NCBI GenBank assembly: GCA_900544725.1
Contig: UQWK01000006.1
Span: 1 to 56,381, forward strand
Reading direction: 5' to 3'
DNA: 56,381 nucleotides
Source of the DNA: an uncultured Collinsella sp.
GTDB taxonomy: Bacteria; Actinomycetota; Coriobacteriia; Coriobacteriales; Coriobacteriaceae
Shown here: positions 1 through 8,982 of the stretch, one piece after another
Layout: each line of letters opens with the position of its first letter
Position numbering within the stretch: position 1 is the first letter of the stretch
The notes under the pieces: generated by a model
Databases searched by the model: none
Seen by the model: only the letters and a program-made list of their open reading frames with translations
What the model was told of the DNA's origin: nothing
Translations under genes and position numbers: made by a program

Positions 1-38
1 CCGCTTATGTGTCGACCGCTTTTCTAGCGCGTCCTCCG

Positions 39-515
39 TCACGACAGGTAAGAGCGGAGGATGGTGAGCCAGCGTGGGGTTTCGAGGTGGATGATATCGG
101 TGGGAACTCCGGCGGGAGCGTGACCACCAAAGAGCAGGCCCGCGTCTGCCGGGTTGATAAGGCGCACGGTCCATACGGCAACGACCAGCACGCACAGAAC
201 AACAACCGCAATGTCGATGCCGCGCTTTAGCTTGCTCGATGCCACCTCCTCGCGCACGAACGCGAGCGCAAACGCAATCGGCACCACCCAAAACAGCGGA
301 TGATAAGCGAAGGCGGCCGCAAAATCGAGGCGCAGTGCTGCCAGCCAGGCCCTCGTCATGCCACATCCCGGACAGGGAATGCCCGTCATCAGGCGAAACA
401 CGCAGCCGATATCGAGCAGGTAGAGTGCGAGCCAAGCGACAAAGAGCGCGCCGATGCAAGAAAGGGCGCGGCGAATGAGCTCCGCCGCGCCCTTATGTCC
501 CTGAGTGTCACTCAC
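39..515 (-). CDS. DUF2752 family small membrane protein
   Basis: The 158-residue protein has three predicted membrane segments (about residues 14-36, 70-88 and 102-118). Between the first two lies the DUF2752 hallmark GIPCPGCGMTRA (about 45-56). The family's function is unknown; the paired cysteines could bind metal or form a disulfide. Translation starts at a GTG only 13 bp after the stop of the zinc-ribbon/DUF4234 gene, so the two are probably cotranscribed. The Shine-Dalgarno sequence is weak, which fits translation of the second gene after the first. Family assignment is secure; the role is not known. Confidence 0.85.
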   Translation of the reverse strand: MSDTQGHKGAAELIRRALSCIGALFVAWLALYLLDIGCVFRLMTGIPCPGCGMTRAWLAALRLDFAAAFAYHPLFWVVPIAFALAFVREEVASSKLKRGIDIAVVVLCVLVVAVWTVRLINPADAGLLFGGHAPAGVPTDIIHLETPRWLTILRSYLS

Positions 516-528
516 AATGTCTTAATCG

Positions 529-1194
529 TTAGGCACGCACGCCAAGACGGGTGTTGTAAGCCGTTGCCATGGCATTGGTATTCTTGATGATGATGTTCAT
601 GGCAAAGATCGGGCCAAGACCGCACAGCAGCGCGCCGACAATCTGCCACATAAGAACGGTGGTACCGTTCTCCTGGAACATCAGGCCATAGCGAGGAGCG
701 TTAGCCTGCAGGCGGTTACCGATCTTGTAGTACCAGTAGAGTCCGTAGAAGCCGCAGGTCACAAACGACAGCAGGATGAATGCCGCCAGACCCGGCGTGG
801 AATCGCCGTCGTCCTGGCACATGACATTGATGTCGCGCGCGAGGCAATAGAGGAAGTAATACGAATAGATGCCGCAGGTCACGATGGAAAGCAGGAGCCA
901 GCCGATCACGCCACGGTCGGTCTTAATCGGAGCATAGCCCATCGGGGCAGGTGCAGGCTGCTGAGCATACTGCTGCTGGCCGGCGTACTGCTGCTGCCCG
1001 GTGTACTGCTGCTGAGGCTGGGGCTGAACTGCCTGAACCGGAGCGGGCTGAATCTGCGTGGGCTGCGGAGCAGGCTGGGGCTGAGGTGCAGGCTGCGGAG
1101 CAGGAGCAGCGGAAGCGGCACCGACGGCAGAACCGCAGACAGGGCAGAATTTGGCATCATCCGAAATGGGAGAACCACAAGTGGGACAGAACAT
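529..1194 (-). CDS. Zinc-ribbon DUF4234 membrane protein
   Basis: This 221-residue protein opens with a zinc ribbon (Cys3, Cys6, Cys17, Cys20 in two CPxCG knuckles). A Pro/Gln-rich linker follows, with short repeats of the QQQYAG type at about residues 30-88. A DUF4234 membrane domain then runs from about 95 to 215, with segments GWLLLSIVTCGIYSYYFLY and AFILLSFVTCGFYGLYWYY. Such proteins are common in Actinomycetota and Firmicutes and have no defined function; the ribbon probably faces the cytoplasm. AAAGGAG lies just upstream of the ATG. It heads a probable two-gene unit with the DUF2752 gene. Confidence 0.85.
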   Translation of the reverse strand: MFCPTCGSPISDDAKFCPVCGSAVGAASAAPAPQPAPQPQPAPQPTQIQPAPVQAVQPQPQQQYTGQQQYAGQQQYAQQPAPAPMGYAPIKTDRGVIGWLLLSIVTCGIYSYYFLYCLARDINVMCQDDGDSTPGLAAFILLSFVTCGFYGLYWYYKIGNRLQANAPRYGLMFQENGTTVLMWQIVGALLCGLGPIFAMNIIIKNTNAMATAYNTRLGVRA

Positions 1195-1344
1195 AAGCTT
1201 CTCCTTTTCCTAAGGCGTTGCACGCCTTCAAACCTTACACGTCTATGTTCTCAACAATAGCCGCGACGTTGTTGCGCAACATTGACCAATTTCCGAGAAT
1301 TTTTGCTGCAACCGTTTTCCCAGGCATTTTCTTGCTTCCGCAGT

Positions 1345-1382
1345 AGAAAAAGGCGCCCCGGGCTCAGTTGCCCAGGGCGCCT
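1345..1382 (-). terminator. Intrinsic terminator of the zinc-ribbon membrane protein gene
   Basis: The GC-rich inverted repeat AGGCGCCCCGGGC/GCCCAGGGCGCCT has a 6-nt loop and, read on the minus strand, is followed by a run of T. It starts 8 bp after the stop codon of the gene at 1390-2757. Confidence 0.85.
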
Positions 1383-1389
1383 CGACCGA

Positions 1390-2757
1390 CTATTCGGTTT
1401 GATCGTTTTCGGCAGCAGGATTATCGCCCGGCTCATCCGCCGGCGTGGCAACGGCATTCCAATCGGGTTCCGCAGGCGTCGCCTCGGGCGCAGGGGCAGG
1501 TGCCGGAGCAGGCGCCGGCGCGGGTGCCGGGGCAGGTGCCGGGGCAGGTGCAGGCGCGGGTGCCGGGGCAGGTGCAGCACCAGTGGCGGCCGTGGGATTG
1601 AACCCCGCAGGAGCAGGCTTCTTCTCACCCGGGAGCACAAACGTCAGGACATCGTCGGTATCCTCATCGGCCCACTCGCTGGCATGGCGCGCGGCCCAGT
1701 AGCCAACGGCACGATATTTGAGCATCGTGCCAAACACATTCAGGAACACGGTGACAAAGGCAACGATCATCAGGAACAGGATGAGCGTAATGCCGCCACC
1801 CTCGATGATTGCCTCAAGACCCGAAGGACGAGAATAGTAGCCGTAGTAGCCATAGCTGCTAATGCCCAGCGCGGCAACAAAACCAAAGATGGCGGTGAAA
1901 ATCCAGGTGATGATATTGGAAACAATGCCCGTCAAGAACTCGGGAAGAATCGAGGCACAGAACAGCTTGCCCAGGTTGGCCTTATAGGACTTCCAGACCT
2001 TCTCGAGCGAAAACGCGCTTTCCACGCGGCCGGCGACTGCAAAGTGCATCACGGCAGCGTCACCAAACATCTTAAAGAAAATGCCCAACACCGCCGATAC
2101 GATCATGGCAAAGACAAGCAGACCCATCGACCCGATGAGTGCGCCCTCGAGGCCGCTCGAACCGAAGTAATAGTACGAACCAACGGCACCGATCACAGCG
2201 CTCTCAAGCACCGAGAACACCACGCCAATCACCGGAATAATGGCCACGAACCCGAGCACGTTCGTAATGACAGACGAGAAGATGCCCAGCCCAAAGGAGG
2301 TCGAGCGCAGCAGTGGACGCTCCATGCCGTTATCGTCCTTGAGCGACAGGTCGCGACCCCACTCGATAGCAAAGCCAGCGCCGCACACGCTTGCCACGTA
2401 AGCGAGCAAAAAGCCAATGGCCGCCGCGATGCCACCGATAACGGGGATAAACAGCACCAGCACCGACACGACGCAGATCAGCGCCGGCAAAAAGGCAATC
2501 TGACATACGCGAACCAGGGCGCCGGGAACCTTAATCATGTCGTTGAAGGCCTGCGCCATGCAGCCCTTGGGCACGTTCATAGCCGGCTGGGGCGCAACGA
2601 ACGGCTGCGGCTGCGGTTGGGCAAACGGCTGACCCTGCGGCTGAGGTTGAGCTTGCGGAGCGGGGCCGGCGGCCTTGGCCTCGGTATTAGGAGCACCGCA
2701 CGCGCCGCAGAACTTGTCGTTATCGCCCATGGGGGCGCCACACTGCGAACAGAACAT
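1390..2757 (-). CDS. Zinc-ribbon multi-spanning membrane protein with Ala-Pro tail
   Basis: The chosen start (MFCSQCGAP) gives 455 residues; AAGGG sits 9 nt upstream, and an upstream in-frame ATG looks worse placed. A zinc ribbon (Cys3, Cys6, Cys17, Cys20) is followed by a Pro/Gln-rich linker to about residue 70. About seven hydrophobic segments, many rich in Gly/Val/Ile, come next. The C-terminal tail contains roughly fifteen Ala-Pro dipeptides (DNA about 1489-1575) and ends acidic. The membrane part resembles DUF4013-type glycerophosphodiester-like envelope proteins, but I cannot name a function. It shares the ribbon design with the neighbour at 529-1194. The Ala-Pro tract may act as a stiff spacer and is prone to length change. 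Confidence 0.8.
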   Translation of the reverse strand: MFCSQCGAPMGDNDKFCGACGAPNTEAKAAGPAPQAQPQPQGQPFAQPQPQPFVAPQPAMNVPKGCMAQAFNDMIKVPGALVRVCQIAFLPALICVVSVLVLFIPVIGGIAAAIGFLLAYVASVCGAGFAIEWGRDLSLKDDNGMERPLLRSTSFGLGIFSSVITNVLGFVAIIPVIGVVFSVLESAVIGAVGSYYYFGSSGLEGALIGSMGLLVFAMIVSAVLGIFFKMFGDAAVMHFAVAGRVESAFSLEKVWKSYKANLGKLFCASILPEFLTGIVSNIITWIFTAIFGFVAALGISSYGYYGYYSRPSGLEAIIEGGGITLILFLMIVAFVTVFLNVFGTMLKYRAVGYWAARHASEWADEDTDDVLTFVLPGEKKPAPAGFNPTAATGAAPAPAPAPAPAPAPAPAPAPAPAPAPAPAPEATPAEPDWNAVATPADEPGDNPAAENDQTE

Positions 2758-2907
2758 CGAAATCATCCCTTCGTATCTAGAGCGAATCACCTGGATCGCA
2801 AACGATGTCTTTGGCAACATTATCGCCCAATGTGGGGACAAATACCCCAAGATGACCGATTTGCAACGTAGGCAGCTTTATTCAACGATTCGAAGGGTAT
2901 ATCCGCG

Positions 2908-3930
2908 CTAGTTCGTGCCGCGGAAGCCCTTGCCCACAATCTCGGAGCTGTCAACGATCGTGATAAACGCATTCGGATCGATATCGCGGGTATAGCGGCG
3001 CAGTTGTACTGCCTCGCGACGGCTCAGCACGCTCATAATCACCGTGACGCACCTGCCCGAGAAGGCGCCGTAACCACGGCTGATTGTTGCTGTGCGGTTG
3101 AGATGCTTGACGATAAACTCCTCGACTTTGCGCGGTTCGGCGCAAATAATCGTACAGACCTTACGAAGGTGAATGCTCTCGATGGCCTTATCGACCACGA
3201 GCGTCTTGGCAAACAGGCCAAGTACGCAGTACAGGCCGACGCGCGGGCCATACAGGAAAGCCGCGATGGTCACGATGCCGATATCGACCAGCAGCAAGGC
3301 GCGTCCGATCTCGAGCGTCGTACGACGCTTGAGGATCATGGCAAGGATGTCGGTGCCGCCCGTCGAGGCGCCAATGTCAAAGACAATGGCGCTGCCCAGC
3401 GCCGGCAAGATGACGGCAAAACACAGGTCGAGCCACATATCGCCCGTCATCGAAACATCCGTCGGGATGAAGAGCTCAAACAGCGAGACGTAGGCCGAAA
3501 GCGCAAACGAGGCAAAAACGCTCCAAAGGATTGCCTTGCGCTCCAAAAAGATAAAGCCCAGGATGACCAGGACCGCGTTGATAATCCACATAAAGACGCC
3601 GACGGGCAGAGTCGGGAACAGCGTGGAAAGAATGACCGACACACCCGAGGTGCCGCCGAAGGCAAAGTGATTGGGCGTTTTGAAAGCCACGATGGCAAAG
3701 GCCGTGAGGATCAGGCCCAAATTGAGCTCGGCAAAAAAGCGCGGAAAGCCTGGCTCTTGGCTGCGCTTACGACCGGCACGCTCGCCACGTTCGATATCCT
3801 CGCGACCGACAACGCGCTCCATCGGCACCACCGGAGGACGATGCACCTCCTCGGCGGCACGCGACGCCGCCTCTGCCGCAGCGGCTTCAATCGCCCATGC
3901 CTTGCTTTCGGTCTCGTGTTCGTCGGCCAT
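2908..3930 (-). CDS. YitT family membrane protein
   Basis: The 340-residue protein has a charged N-terminal extension (about 1-60), then a YitT/DUF161 membrane domain of five to six helices with the typical GGTSGVSVIL and STGGTDILAMIL segments. A soluble DUF2179 domain (about 255-330) closes it, with CTIICAEPRKVEEFI and the glycine-rich GYGAFSGR. Family members are widespread; the substrate is unknown. GAGGGG lies 8 nt before the ATG. The gene is monocistronic: the next gene on this strand ends about 200 bp away, behind a terminator. Confidence 0.93.
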   Translation of the reverse strand: MADEHETESKAWAIEAAAAEAASRAAEEVHRPPVVPMERVVGREDIERGERAGRKRSQEPGFPRFFAELNLGLILTAFAIVAFKTPNHFAFGGTSGVSVILSTLFPTLPVGVFMWIINAVLVILGFIFLERKAILWSVFASFALSAYVSLFELFIPTDVSMTGDMWLDLCFAVILPALGSAIVFDIGASTGGTDILAMILKRRTTLEIGRALLLVDIGIVTIAAFLYGPRVGLYCVLGLFAKTLVVDKAIESIHLRKVCTIICAEPRKVEEFIVKHLNRTATISRGYGAFSGRCVTVIMSVLSRREAVQLRRYTRDIDPNAFITIVDSSEIVGKGFRGTN

Positions 3931-4044
3931 TACGGCAACCCCTCGTTAACAATTTGGAAACAATGCGCCCATTAGGGTAACGCGGAACGCGAAGATTGCA
4001 ACCCTTAGTTAGACGAGCGGTATGACTGCATCGAGGGCATATAG

Positions 4045-4085
4045 AAAACGGTCGACCGCGCTTTTGCTTGCGCGGTCGACCGTTT
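4045..4085 (-). terminator. Terminator hairpin after the Asp23 operon
   Basis: Perfect 15-bp arms (AAACGGTCGACCGCG, 4046-4060, against 4071-4085) enclose a 10-nt loop. On the minus strand the stem ends in TTTTC. It lies about 50 bp past the stop codon of the asp23-like gene and probably ends that operon. Confidence 0.75.
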
Positions 4086-4098
4086 AGCGTTTTCGCAG

Positions 4099-4139
4099 GT
4101 AAAACCTATCGAAACAAACCTGTCCCTATTTGGTAGGTT
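4099..4139. repeat. REP-like CCTGTCCC element 1
   Basis: The core AAACCTGTCCCTATTTGG is flanked by short imperfect arms AACCTATC/GGTAGGTT. It sits directly at the 3' end of the Asp23 gene. It belongs to a family dispersed through this window's gaps (see the finding on REP-like elements). Confidence 0.6.
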
Positions 4140-4659
4140 ACTCGTGCTGGCTGGTGCGGTGCTCGTACTCCTCGGGGGTGATGACATCCTCGATGCGCAG
4201 GTTGACGCCTGCCACCTCAAGGCCGGTCATCGCGGCCAGACGCTCGGTGACGCGCGCCTTAACGTCGTCAAAGATCGCAGGCGCATAGGCGCCATACTCG
4301 ATGATGACCGAGATGTTGACGACCACGCGGTTGTCGTCGGTGACCTCGACCGTCACGCCCTTGGTCAGGTTCTCGGCACCAAACTGCTCCTGCACAAAGT
4401 GCATAAGGTTACCCTTCATGCCCAGAACGTGCGGCACCTCGCGGGTGGCCATGGCGACGATCTTCTCGATCACGCCGTTGGAATAGGTCAGCGAGTCCTC
4501 GGACTCGTCCGCCTCCTCGTCGTCCTCGTCCGCCTCGTCTTCGGACTCGGCCTCGACGAGCGTCTCGTCCTCGAGCGTTACATCCTCCGCATCGGCGGCG
4601 ACGGTCTCGTCTGCCTCGAGCTCGGTATCGGCCACATCGACCTTCGTGTTAAAAGCCAT
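4138..4659 (-). CDS. Asp23/Gls24 family envelope stress protein
   Basis: This is a 173-residue Asp23/Gls24 protein. Residues about 10-57 form a very acidic (Glu/Asp-rich) N-terminal tail. The Asp23 domain follows (58-165), beginning YSNGVIEKIVAMATREVPHV and ending near LRIEDVITPEEYEH. In Staphylococcus, Asp23 is anchored to the membrane by AmaP and influences envelope stress; the upstream genes here supply an AmaP homologue and a DUF2273 protein, the classic cluster. An AAGGAGG site precedes the ATG. It is the last gene of the amaP-DUF2273-asp23 operon. Confidence 0.95.
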   Translation of the reverse strand: MAFNTKVDVADTELEADETVAADAEDVTLEDETLVEAESEDEADEDDEEADESEDSLTYSNGVIEKIVAMATREVPHVLGMKGNLMHFVQEQFGAENLTKGVTVEVTDDNRVVVNISVIIEYGAYAPAIFDDVKARVTERLAAMTGLEVAGVNLRIEDVITPEEYEHRTSQHE

Positions 4660-4703
4660 GGTTCCTCCTTATGCCTGCCACGGATGCGACAGTCGAATAC
4701 ATA

Positions 4704-5081
4704 TTAGCGGCCGCTAAACAGACGGCCGAAGAAGTTGACGATACCGTTCTCGCCGTCGCGAATCTGGCCGATCACGGCGCCGATCAACACAAAGAATGCG
4801 ATGACGAGCGTGTCCCACAGGCCCAACGTAAGTACCAGCACGGCGAGGATAAAGCCCGCCACGGCGCCGAGCGTAGTGTTGGGGTGGCGCACGGCGTAGC
4901 TCCAGATAGCAGCGCCCGTACCTTTGATGAGACCCATGGCCTCGTCAAAGTCATTGGCGGCGCTGTCGTGCTGCTCGCCGGCCTCGGGCTTGGTGTCGAT
5001 GGTCTCGCCTGCCGGCGTAGCGTTCTGGTCGATCGTCAGGCGCGGCGTGCGGGCGGTCTTGTCTTGGTTGGTATCACTCAC
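4704..5081 (-). CDS. DUF2273 small membrane protein of the Asp23 operon
   Basis: The protein has 125 residues if started at the GTG that overlaps the end of amaP (GTGAGTGA, 8-bp overlap). That start is preferred because the longer open frame upstream lies wholly inside amaP. After a polar N-terminus (about 1-60) come two hydrophobic segments (about 68-87 and 89-107), with the DUF2273 ending NGIVNFFGRLFSGR. DUF2273 proteins accompany Asp23 and AmaP and are thought to help anchor the complex. The overlap indicates translational coupling. Confidence 0.88.
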   Translation of the reverse strand: MSDTNQDKTARTPRLTIDQNATPAGETIDTKPEAGEQHDSAANDFDEAMGLIKGTGAAIWSYAVRHPNTTLGAVAGFILAVLVLTLGLWDTLVIAFFVLIGAVIGQIRDGENGIVNFFGRLFSGR

Positions 5082-5619
5082 CGGAAACCTCCACGGTCTG
5101 GACGGTAGTCTTGGACGGCAAAAAACGGACGCGCGCGGTCGTGCCCGGCGTGCCGAGCATGGTGTCGCAGGCCTTCTCGATGCGCTGCTGCATCGAGGTG
5201 GCAAGAGCTGCAACGTCCTTATCATCGAGGGCGATGGCCTCGACCTTAAAACGAACGCGCGACTCGTCGGGGCCTTGAACGCGTGCCTCGATATGCTCAA
5301 CCATCACACGATCATCGCACTCCGCCGCGGCGCGGGCGCACGAGGAAAGCGCTGCGAGCGTGACCTCGATATTGCGCTCCCCCGCCGGATGCACGCAGGA
5401 CGGCTCGCGACGCGCGAACATCAAGCGGAAAAACCCAATGAGCACGCCAAGCGCCACGATGGCGGCGCACACCGTAACGACGACGCGAGGCGTGGTGTCA
5501 CGCAATAGCAGCATAAAGCGATACGTATACGGTCCCCAGAACTGGCAGACAAGCGTGCCCAGCGCCACGATGGCGGCGGCAAGGTACACGATTGCTAGGG
5601 CTCGTTTGAGCACGCGCAT
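5074..5619 (-). CDS. amaP: AmaP, alkaline shock response membrane anchor
   Basis: The 181-residue protein has two N-terminal membrane helices (about 7-27 and 45-68). A cytoplasmic domain follows, predicted alpha/beta, with an ending typical of AmaP (TTARVRFLPSKTTVQTVEV). AmaP tethers Asp23 to the inner face of the membrane. It is the first gene of the three-gene operon, with AAAGGAG before the ATG. The identification rests on topology, size and the adjoining DUF2273 and Asp23 genes as much as on sequence. Confidence 0.85.
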   Translation of the reverse strand: MRVLKRALAIVYLAAAIVALGTLVCQFWGPYTYRFMLLLRDTTPRVVVTVCAAIVALGVLIGFFRLMFARREPSCVHPAGERNIEVTLAALSSCARAAAECDDRVMVEHIEARVQGPDESRVRFKVEAIALDDKDVAALATSMQQRIEKACDTMLGTPGTTARVRFLPSKTTVQTVEVSGE

Positions 5620-5678
5620 GCGGCGCTCCTTTCGGGTCTCGGTCCACAGAATGCAAAACGATTCGCATCATTATAAAA

Positions 5679-5716
5679 GAGCCGGGTCCGGTGCTCTACG
5701 CACGCGGATCCGGCTC
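5679..5716 (-). terminator. Terminator after yebC
   Basis: Arms GAGCCGGGTCCG and CGGATCCGGCTC (12 bp, one G-T pair) are followed on the minus strand by CTTTTATAA. It lies about 70 bp downstream of yebC. Confidence 0.75.
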
Positions 5717-5785
5717 ATCTATTCCACGAGGCTTGCATGCTCGCTTCATTATGCCCAGATATGCGCGGCTTAACCCGCGCGGGTG

Positions 5786-6592
5786 CTACTCCTCCTCGAG
5801 GGCAGCGATGACCTCGTCGGTCATATCCATGGTGCTGTAAACATCCTGGACGTCGTCGAGCTCCTCGAGACGGTCGATGAGGCGCTGAACCTTCTTGGCG
5901 TCGGTACCGGAGACCTCGGTCGGGGTGGTCGGAACCATGGTGGTCTCGGAACCCTTGACCTGGACGCCCTGCTCCTCGAGTGCCTTGGAGACAGCCATGA
6001 CGTCGTTAGCAGCGGTCCAGACGATCCACTCCTCGCCGGCGTCCTCGTAGTCCTCGCCACCGGCCTCGGCGATTGCCATCATGAACTCATCCTCGTCACC
6101 GGCAGCACCGTTGGCGATCATGGTCTCCTTCTTGGCGTTCTCGTCCAGGATCTCCTTGGCGACGACGATCTGGCCCTTGCGCTCAAACTGGAAGGCGACG
6201 GAGCCGGAGGTGCCCAGGTTGCCACCAGCGTGGGAGAAGGCGGAACGGACATCAGCGGCGGTACGGTTGCGGTTGTCGGTCAGGCAGTCGACGTAGACGG
6301 CGACACCGGCGGGACCATAGCCCTCGTACACGATGTTCTCGTAGACGGCGGCATCGGCACCCGAACCAAAAGCCTTGTCGATAGCGGACTTGATCTTGTC
6401 CTTAGGCATGGACTGAGCCTTGGCCTTGGCAACGGCAGCGGCGAGGCTGGCGTTGTTCTCGGGCAGCGGGTCACCGCCGAGACGGGCAGCAACGGTGATG
6501 TTGCGGCTCAGCTTGGAGAAGAGGGCGGAACGCTTGGCGTCCTGCGCGCCCTTACGATGCTTGGTTGTGGCCCACTTAGAGTGTCCGGACAT
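5786..6592 (-). CDS. yebC: YebC/PmpR family regulator
   Basis: This is a full-length 268-residue YebC-family protein with the canonical start MSGHSKWATTKHRKGAQDAKR and the internal GYGPAGVAVYVDCLTDNRNRT and HAGGNLGTSGSVAF motifs. Family members act as DNA-binding regulators (PmpR), and some (YebC2/TACO1 type) help ribosomes translate proline-rich or stalled messages; the sequence alone does not decide which applies here. The C-terminus is unusually acidic and ends ALEEE. The gene stands alone, between a terminator and an intergenic REP-like element. Confidence 0.96.
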   Translation of the reverse strand: MSGHSKWATTKHRKGAQDAKRSALFSKLSRNITVAARLGGDPLPENNASLAAAVAKAKAQSMPKDKIKSAIDKAFGSGADAAVYENIVYEGYGPAGVAVYVDCLTDNRNRTAADVRSAFSHAGGNLGTSGSVAFQFERKGQIVVAKEILDENAKKETMIANGAAGDEDEFMMAIAEAGGEDYEDAGEEWIVWTAANDVMAVSKALEEQGVQVKGSETTMVPTTPTEVSGTDAKKVQRLIDRLEELDDVQDVYSTMDMTDEVIAALEEE

Positions 6593-6732
6593 ACGTGTCT
6601 CCTATCGGTTTCGACCTAAAGCCCAGCGCAGATGCTCGGGCAATATAAACAAACGTCGTTATGATATACCTACTGGCCTGCGAGATAAACCCCAAAATGA
6701 AGGCGTCGTGATGACGCAACCCTTCTACGCAA

Positions 6733-6761
6733 AGCAACCTGTCCCCTTTGCACCAGTTTGG
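6733..6761. repeat. REP-like CCTGTCCC element 2
   Basis: The sequence AACCTGTCCCCTTTGCACC abuts the stop codon of the DUF6020 gene. It matches the core of the dispersed family but has little arm symmetry. Confidence 0.45.
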
Positions 6762-8945
6762 CTAGTTCCACAGAAGGTCACTGCGGGCTATGGTGGCGCC
6801 GATGGCAAAGGGCATGCAGACGATGACCGGGTACAGGTAGCGCATGTAGGTGGAGCCGTTGCAAGGACCGATCAGGCACACGGCGAGTACGCCCAAAAGC
6901 GGTACCCAAATGGCAAGCGCCCTCCACGAATGACGCCGCAACAGGTAGACCACCACGGCAATCATGATCCACACGTAGGTTGCACTGCTCATGGTAAGTG
7001 AGATAAACGGGATGCGCTGTACCGCCACGCGATACAGGTTAATCAGATGGCCACACCACCGCACGACCTTGCTATCGACCGGATGGAAATCGAAGTACTT
7101 GAGATTGTCGGGACGAGCCATGATCTCGGCACTGCGCGCCGTGCTGTAGACCCATGCGTCGCGGGCGCTCGGATAAAAGTAGCCATAGTAGTTATTGATA
7201 AGCGCCGAGATATAGCACTCGGGATCCTTTTTGAACATCTGGGCCCAAACCTCAAAATAGGCGTCGATATCCTCCTGCGAGGCATATTCGTTAAAGCAGT
7301 TCTTGACGGCATCGGACTTGTCGGGGTTGTACCGGCGGCCCAGGTTTTCGTACTTGAGTACGCGATCGATCACGGCACGCTCCTCTTCGGTCACCAAGCC
7401 GTCGCAAGGAGCCTCCACGATGGTGCCGTCCTCTTTAACCGTAGGATTGACACCTGAGTTAAGGCCGTCGTGCTTTTGGACGAAGCGCGCCGTCTGCTGG
7501 AACGGAATCGAGAGCACCTCGCGCTTGGAGCTGGGCGTAATGTCGTGCGCCGGCATAAAGACCTTGGTGAAGTACATGTTGGAGACAAGACAGAGCGCAA
7601 GCACCGCCAGGATGCCAACCCAGCAAAAGCGTGGCACGCGAAACGAGGACTCAGCACCCGTCTGCTTGGCCGCACGGCGAGCCGCATGCACGTCCCAAGC
7701 GCAAAACGCCGCCGCGATCACGCATGCCGCCAGCACAAACACCAGGCCGCCGTTACGCAAAAACGTCGACCCCATGGCGCCCAGGGCAAGCAACAGCCAG
7801 TCGTGACGCGCAAAAAGCGCGGGCTCGGGCTCGCCCACACGCTCGACATTCGCATCGCGACGAGGCAGGCCACAGGCCACAAGCTTGACGGTCTGCACCA
7901 GCAAAACCAAAAACGCATCGGCAAACAGCACATCTTTGGTAAGCAGGGCCGCGTAGTTGGAGAACATGGGCATAAACACAAAGAACAGCAAGATCACGCC
8001 GCGGACCGGCAGGCTCACGCCCAGCTTGCGCAACGACGAGATGGAATAGGCCATGCAGGCGGCCGTAATGACGAACTGAGCGCAGGTGTAGATGACAAGA
8101 CCTGCGTTGGCGCTGTTGAACAGTGAAAGCCCCAGTTGGACGCACGAACCGATGATAGCCGTGTGCACGACCGGATGATGCCCGTTGAGCAGGACATTGG
8201 GGTTGAGTAGGCGCAGGTAGTCACTCGTACCGTTGGGGTAGTTGAACCACTGGCGAATCTGCGCACCCGTATCTCCCATAAAAAGGCCGGGCAGCGAAGC
8301 GATGAGCGTGGGCGCCCAGGCGACCATAAGCACCAGGAAGGGCCCGGCAAAGGGATGGACCGAGAGCACGGCGTGAGCCATACGCCATACGCGGCCAAAG
8401 TGCGCTTCGGAAAACGGAATACGCCGAGAGCTCAGCCAATCTAGACACTCAAAGGCAAGGTAGAAGGCAACGACCGCCAAGAGCATCCAGCCCGCACCGC
8501 CTATCCAGGCGCAGATGATGCGCGCCTTGTCGCCGAGCACGATCTCGGCCGAATCGGTGAGGTCGTAGCTGCGGCCAAACACCATGCAGACGGCAAAGAA
8601 CAGCGACGGAAGGATCACCGAGGGACGCCAGGCGTCGCCGCGGCCAAAGAATACGTAGCGAAACGGCAGCGTGAGCAGGCAGGCAAGCGCAAGCAGCATG
8701 ACCGCGTCGGTATGGCCGGCAAACGAGAGGAGCACCTCGTAGCACACGTACAGCATGCCCGAAGCCTTGGGGTCAATCGCCAAGACTGCGTTGCTCGACA
8801 CCGGGGCGGGATCGATGGAAAACGCCGTGGTCGCCAACAGCGCGAGCAAAAATGCGATGAGTGTCTGCTTGGCGGGGTAGCGCTTAAACCAGACGATGCG
8901 GGCAGCGTCGCGCGCAGCCGTTGTGGAGAGGTCGGAATCCTTCAC
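6762..8945 (-). CDS. DUF6020 family large membrane protein
   Basis: This 727-residue integral membrane protein starts at a GTG (AAAGG is about 12 nt upstream, so a little far). About twelve hydrophobic segments cover residues 30-480. A hydrophilic, probably extracytoplasmic part follows (about 490-640), containing EEERAVIDRVLKYENLGRRY. Two or three further helices end the protein. The layout recalls GT-C-type glycosyltransferases such as ArnT/PMT-like proteins: an early loop with FMGDTGAQIRQWF and a conserved HHPVVHTAI. DUF6020 is known mainly from Actinobacteria and Firmicutes, with no assigned reaction. A sugar or lipid-linked transferase role is an inference. Confidence 0.8.
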   Translation of the reverse strand: MKDSDLSTTAARDAARIVWFKRYPAKQTLIAFLLALLATTAFSIDPAPVSSNAVLAIDPKASGMLYVCYEVLLSFAGHTDAVMLLALACLLTLPFRYVFFGRGDAWRPSVILPSLFFAVCMVFGRSYDLTDSAEIVLGDKARIICAWIGGAGWMLLAVVAFYLAFECLDWLSSRRIPFSEAHFGRVWRMAHAVLSVHPFAGPFLVLMVAWAPTLIASLPGLFMGDTGAQIRQWFNYPNGTSDYLRLLNPNVLLNGHHPVVHTAIIGSCVQLGLSLFNSANAGLVIYTCAQFVITAACMAYSISSLRKLGVSLPVRGVILLFFVFMPMFSNYAALLTKDVLFADAFLVLLVQTVKLVACGLPRRDANVERVGEPEPALFARHDWLLLALGAMGSTFLRNGGLVFVLAACVIAAAFCAWDVHAARRAAKQTGAESSFRVPRFCWVGILAVLALCLVSNMYFTKVFMPAHDITPSSKREVLSIPFQQTARFVQKHDGLNSGVNPTVKEDGTIVEAPCDGLVTEEERAVIDRVLKYENLGRRYNPDKSDAVKNCFNEYASQEDIDAYFEVWAQMFKKDPECYISALINNYYGYFYPSARDAWVYSTARSAEIMARPDNLKYFDFHPVDSKVVRWCGHLINLYRVAVQRIPFISLTMSSATYVWIMIAVVVYLLRRHSWRALAIWVPLLGVLAVCLIGPCNGSTYMRYLYPVIVCMPFAIGATIARSDLLWN

Positions 8946-8982
8946 AGTCCGAAAGCCTTTCTAGAAACCTATCAAACTCGGC

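Noticed and set aside
1282..2871. 529-residue Arg-rich open frame on the plus strand
   Set aside because: It is antisense to the zinc-ribbon membrane protein; the Arg/Gly repeats mirror the Ala-Pro tract.
5783..6619. 278-residue open frame opposite yebC
   Set aside because: It is Gly/Val/Leu/Asp-rich antisense shadow of a strongly conserved gene.
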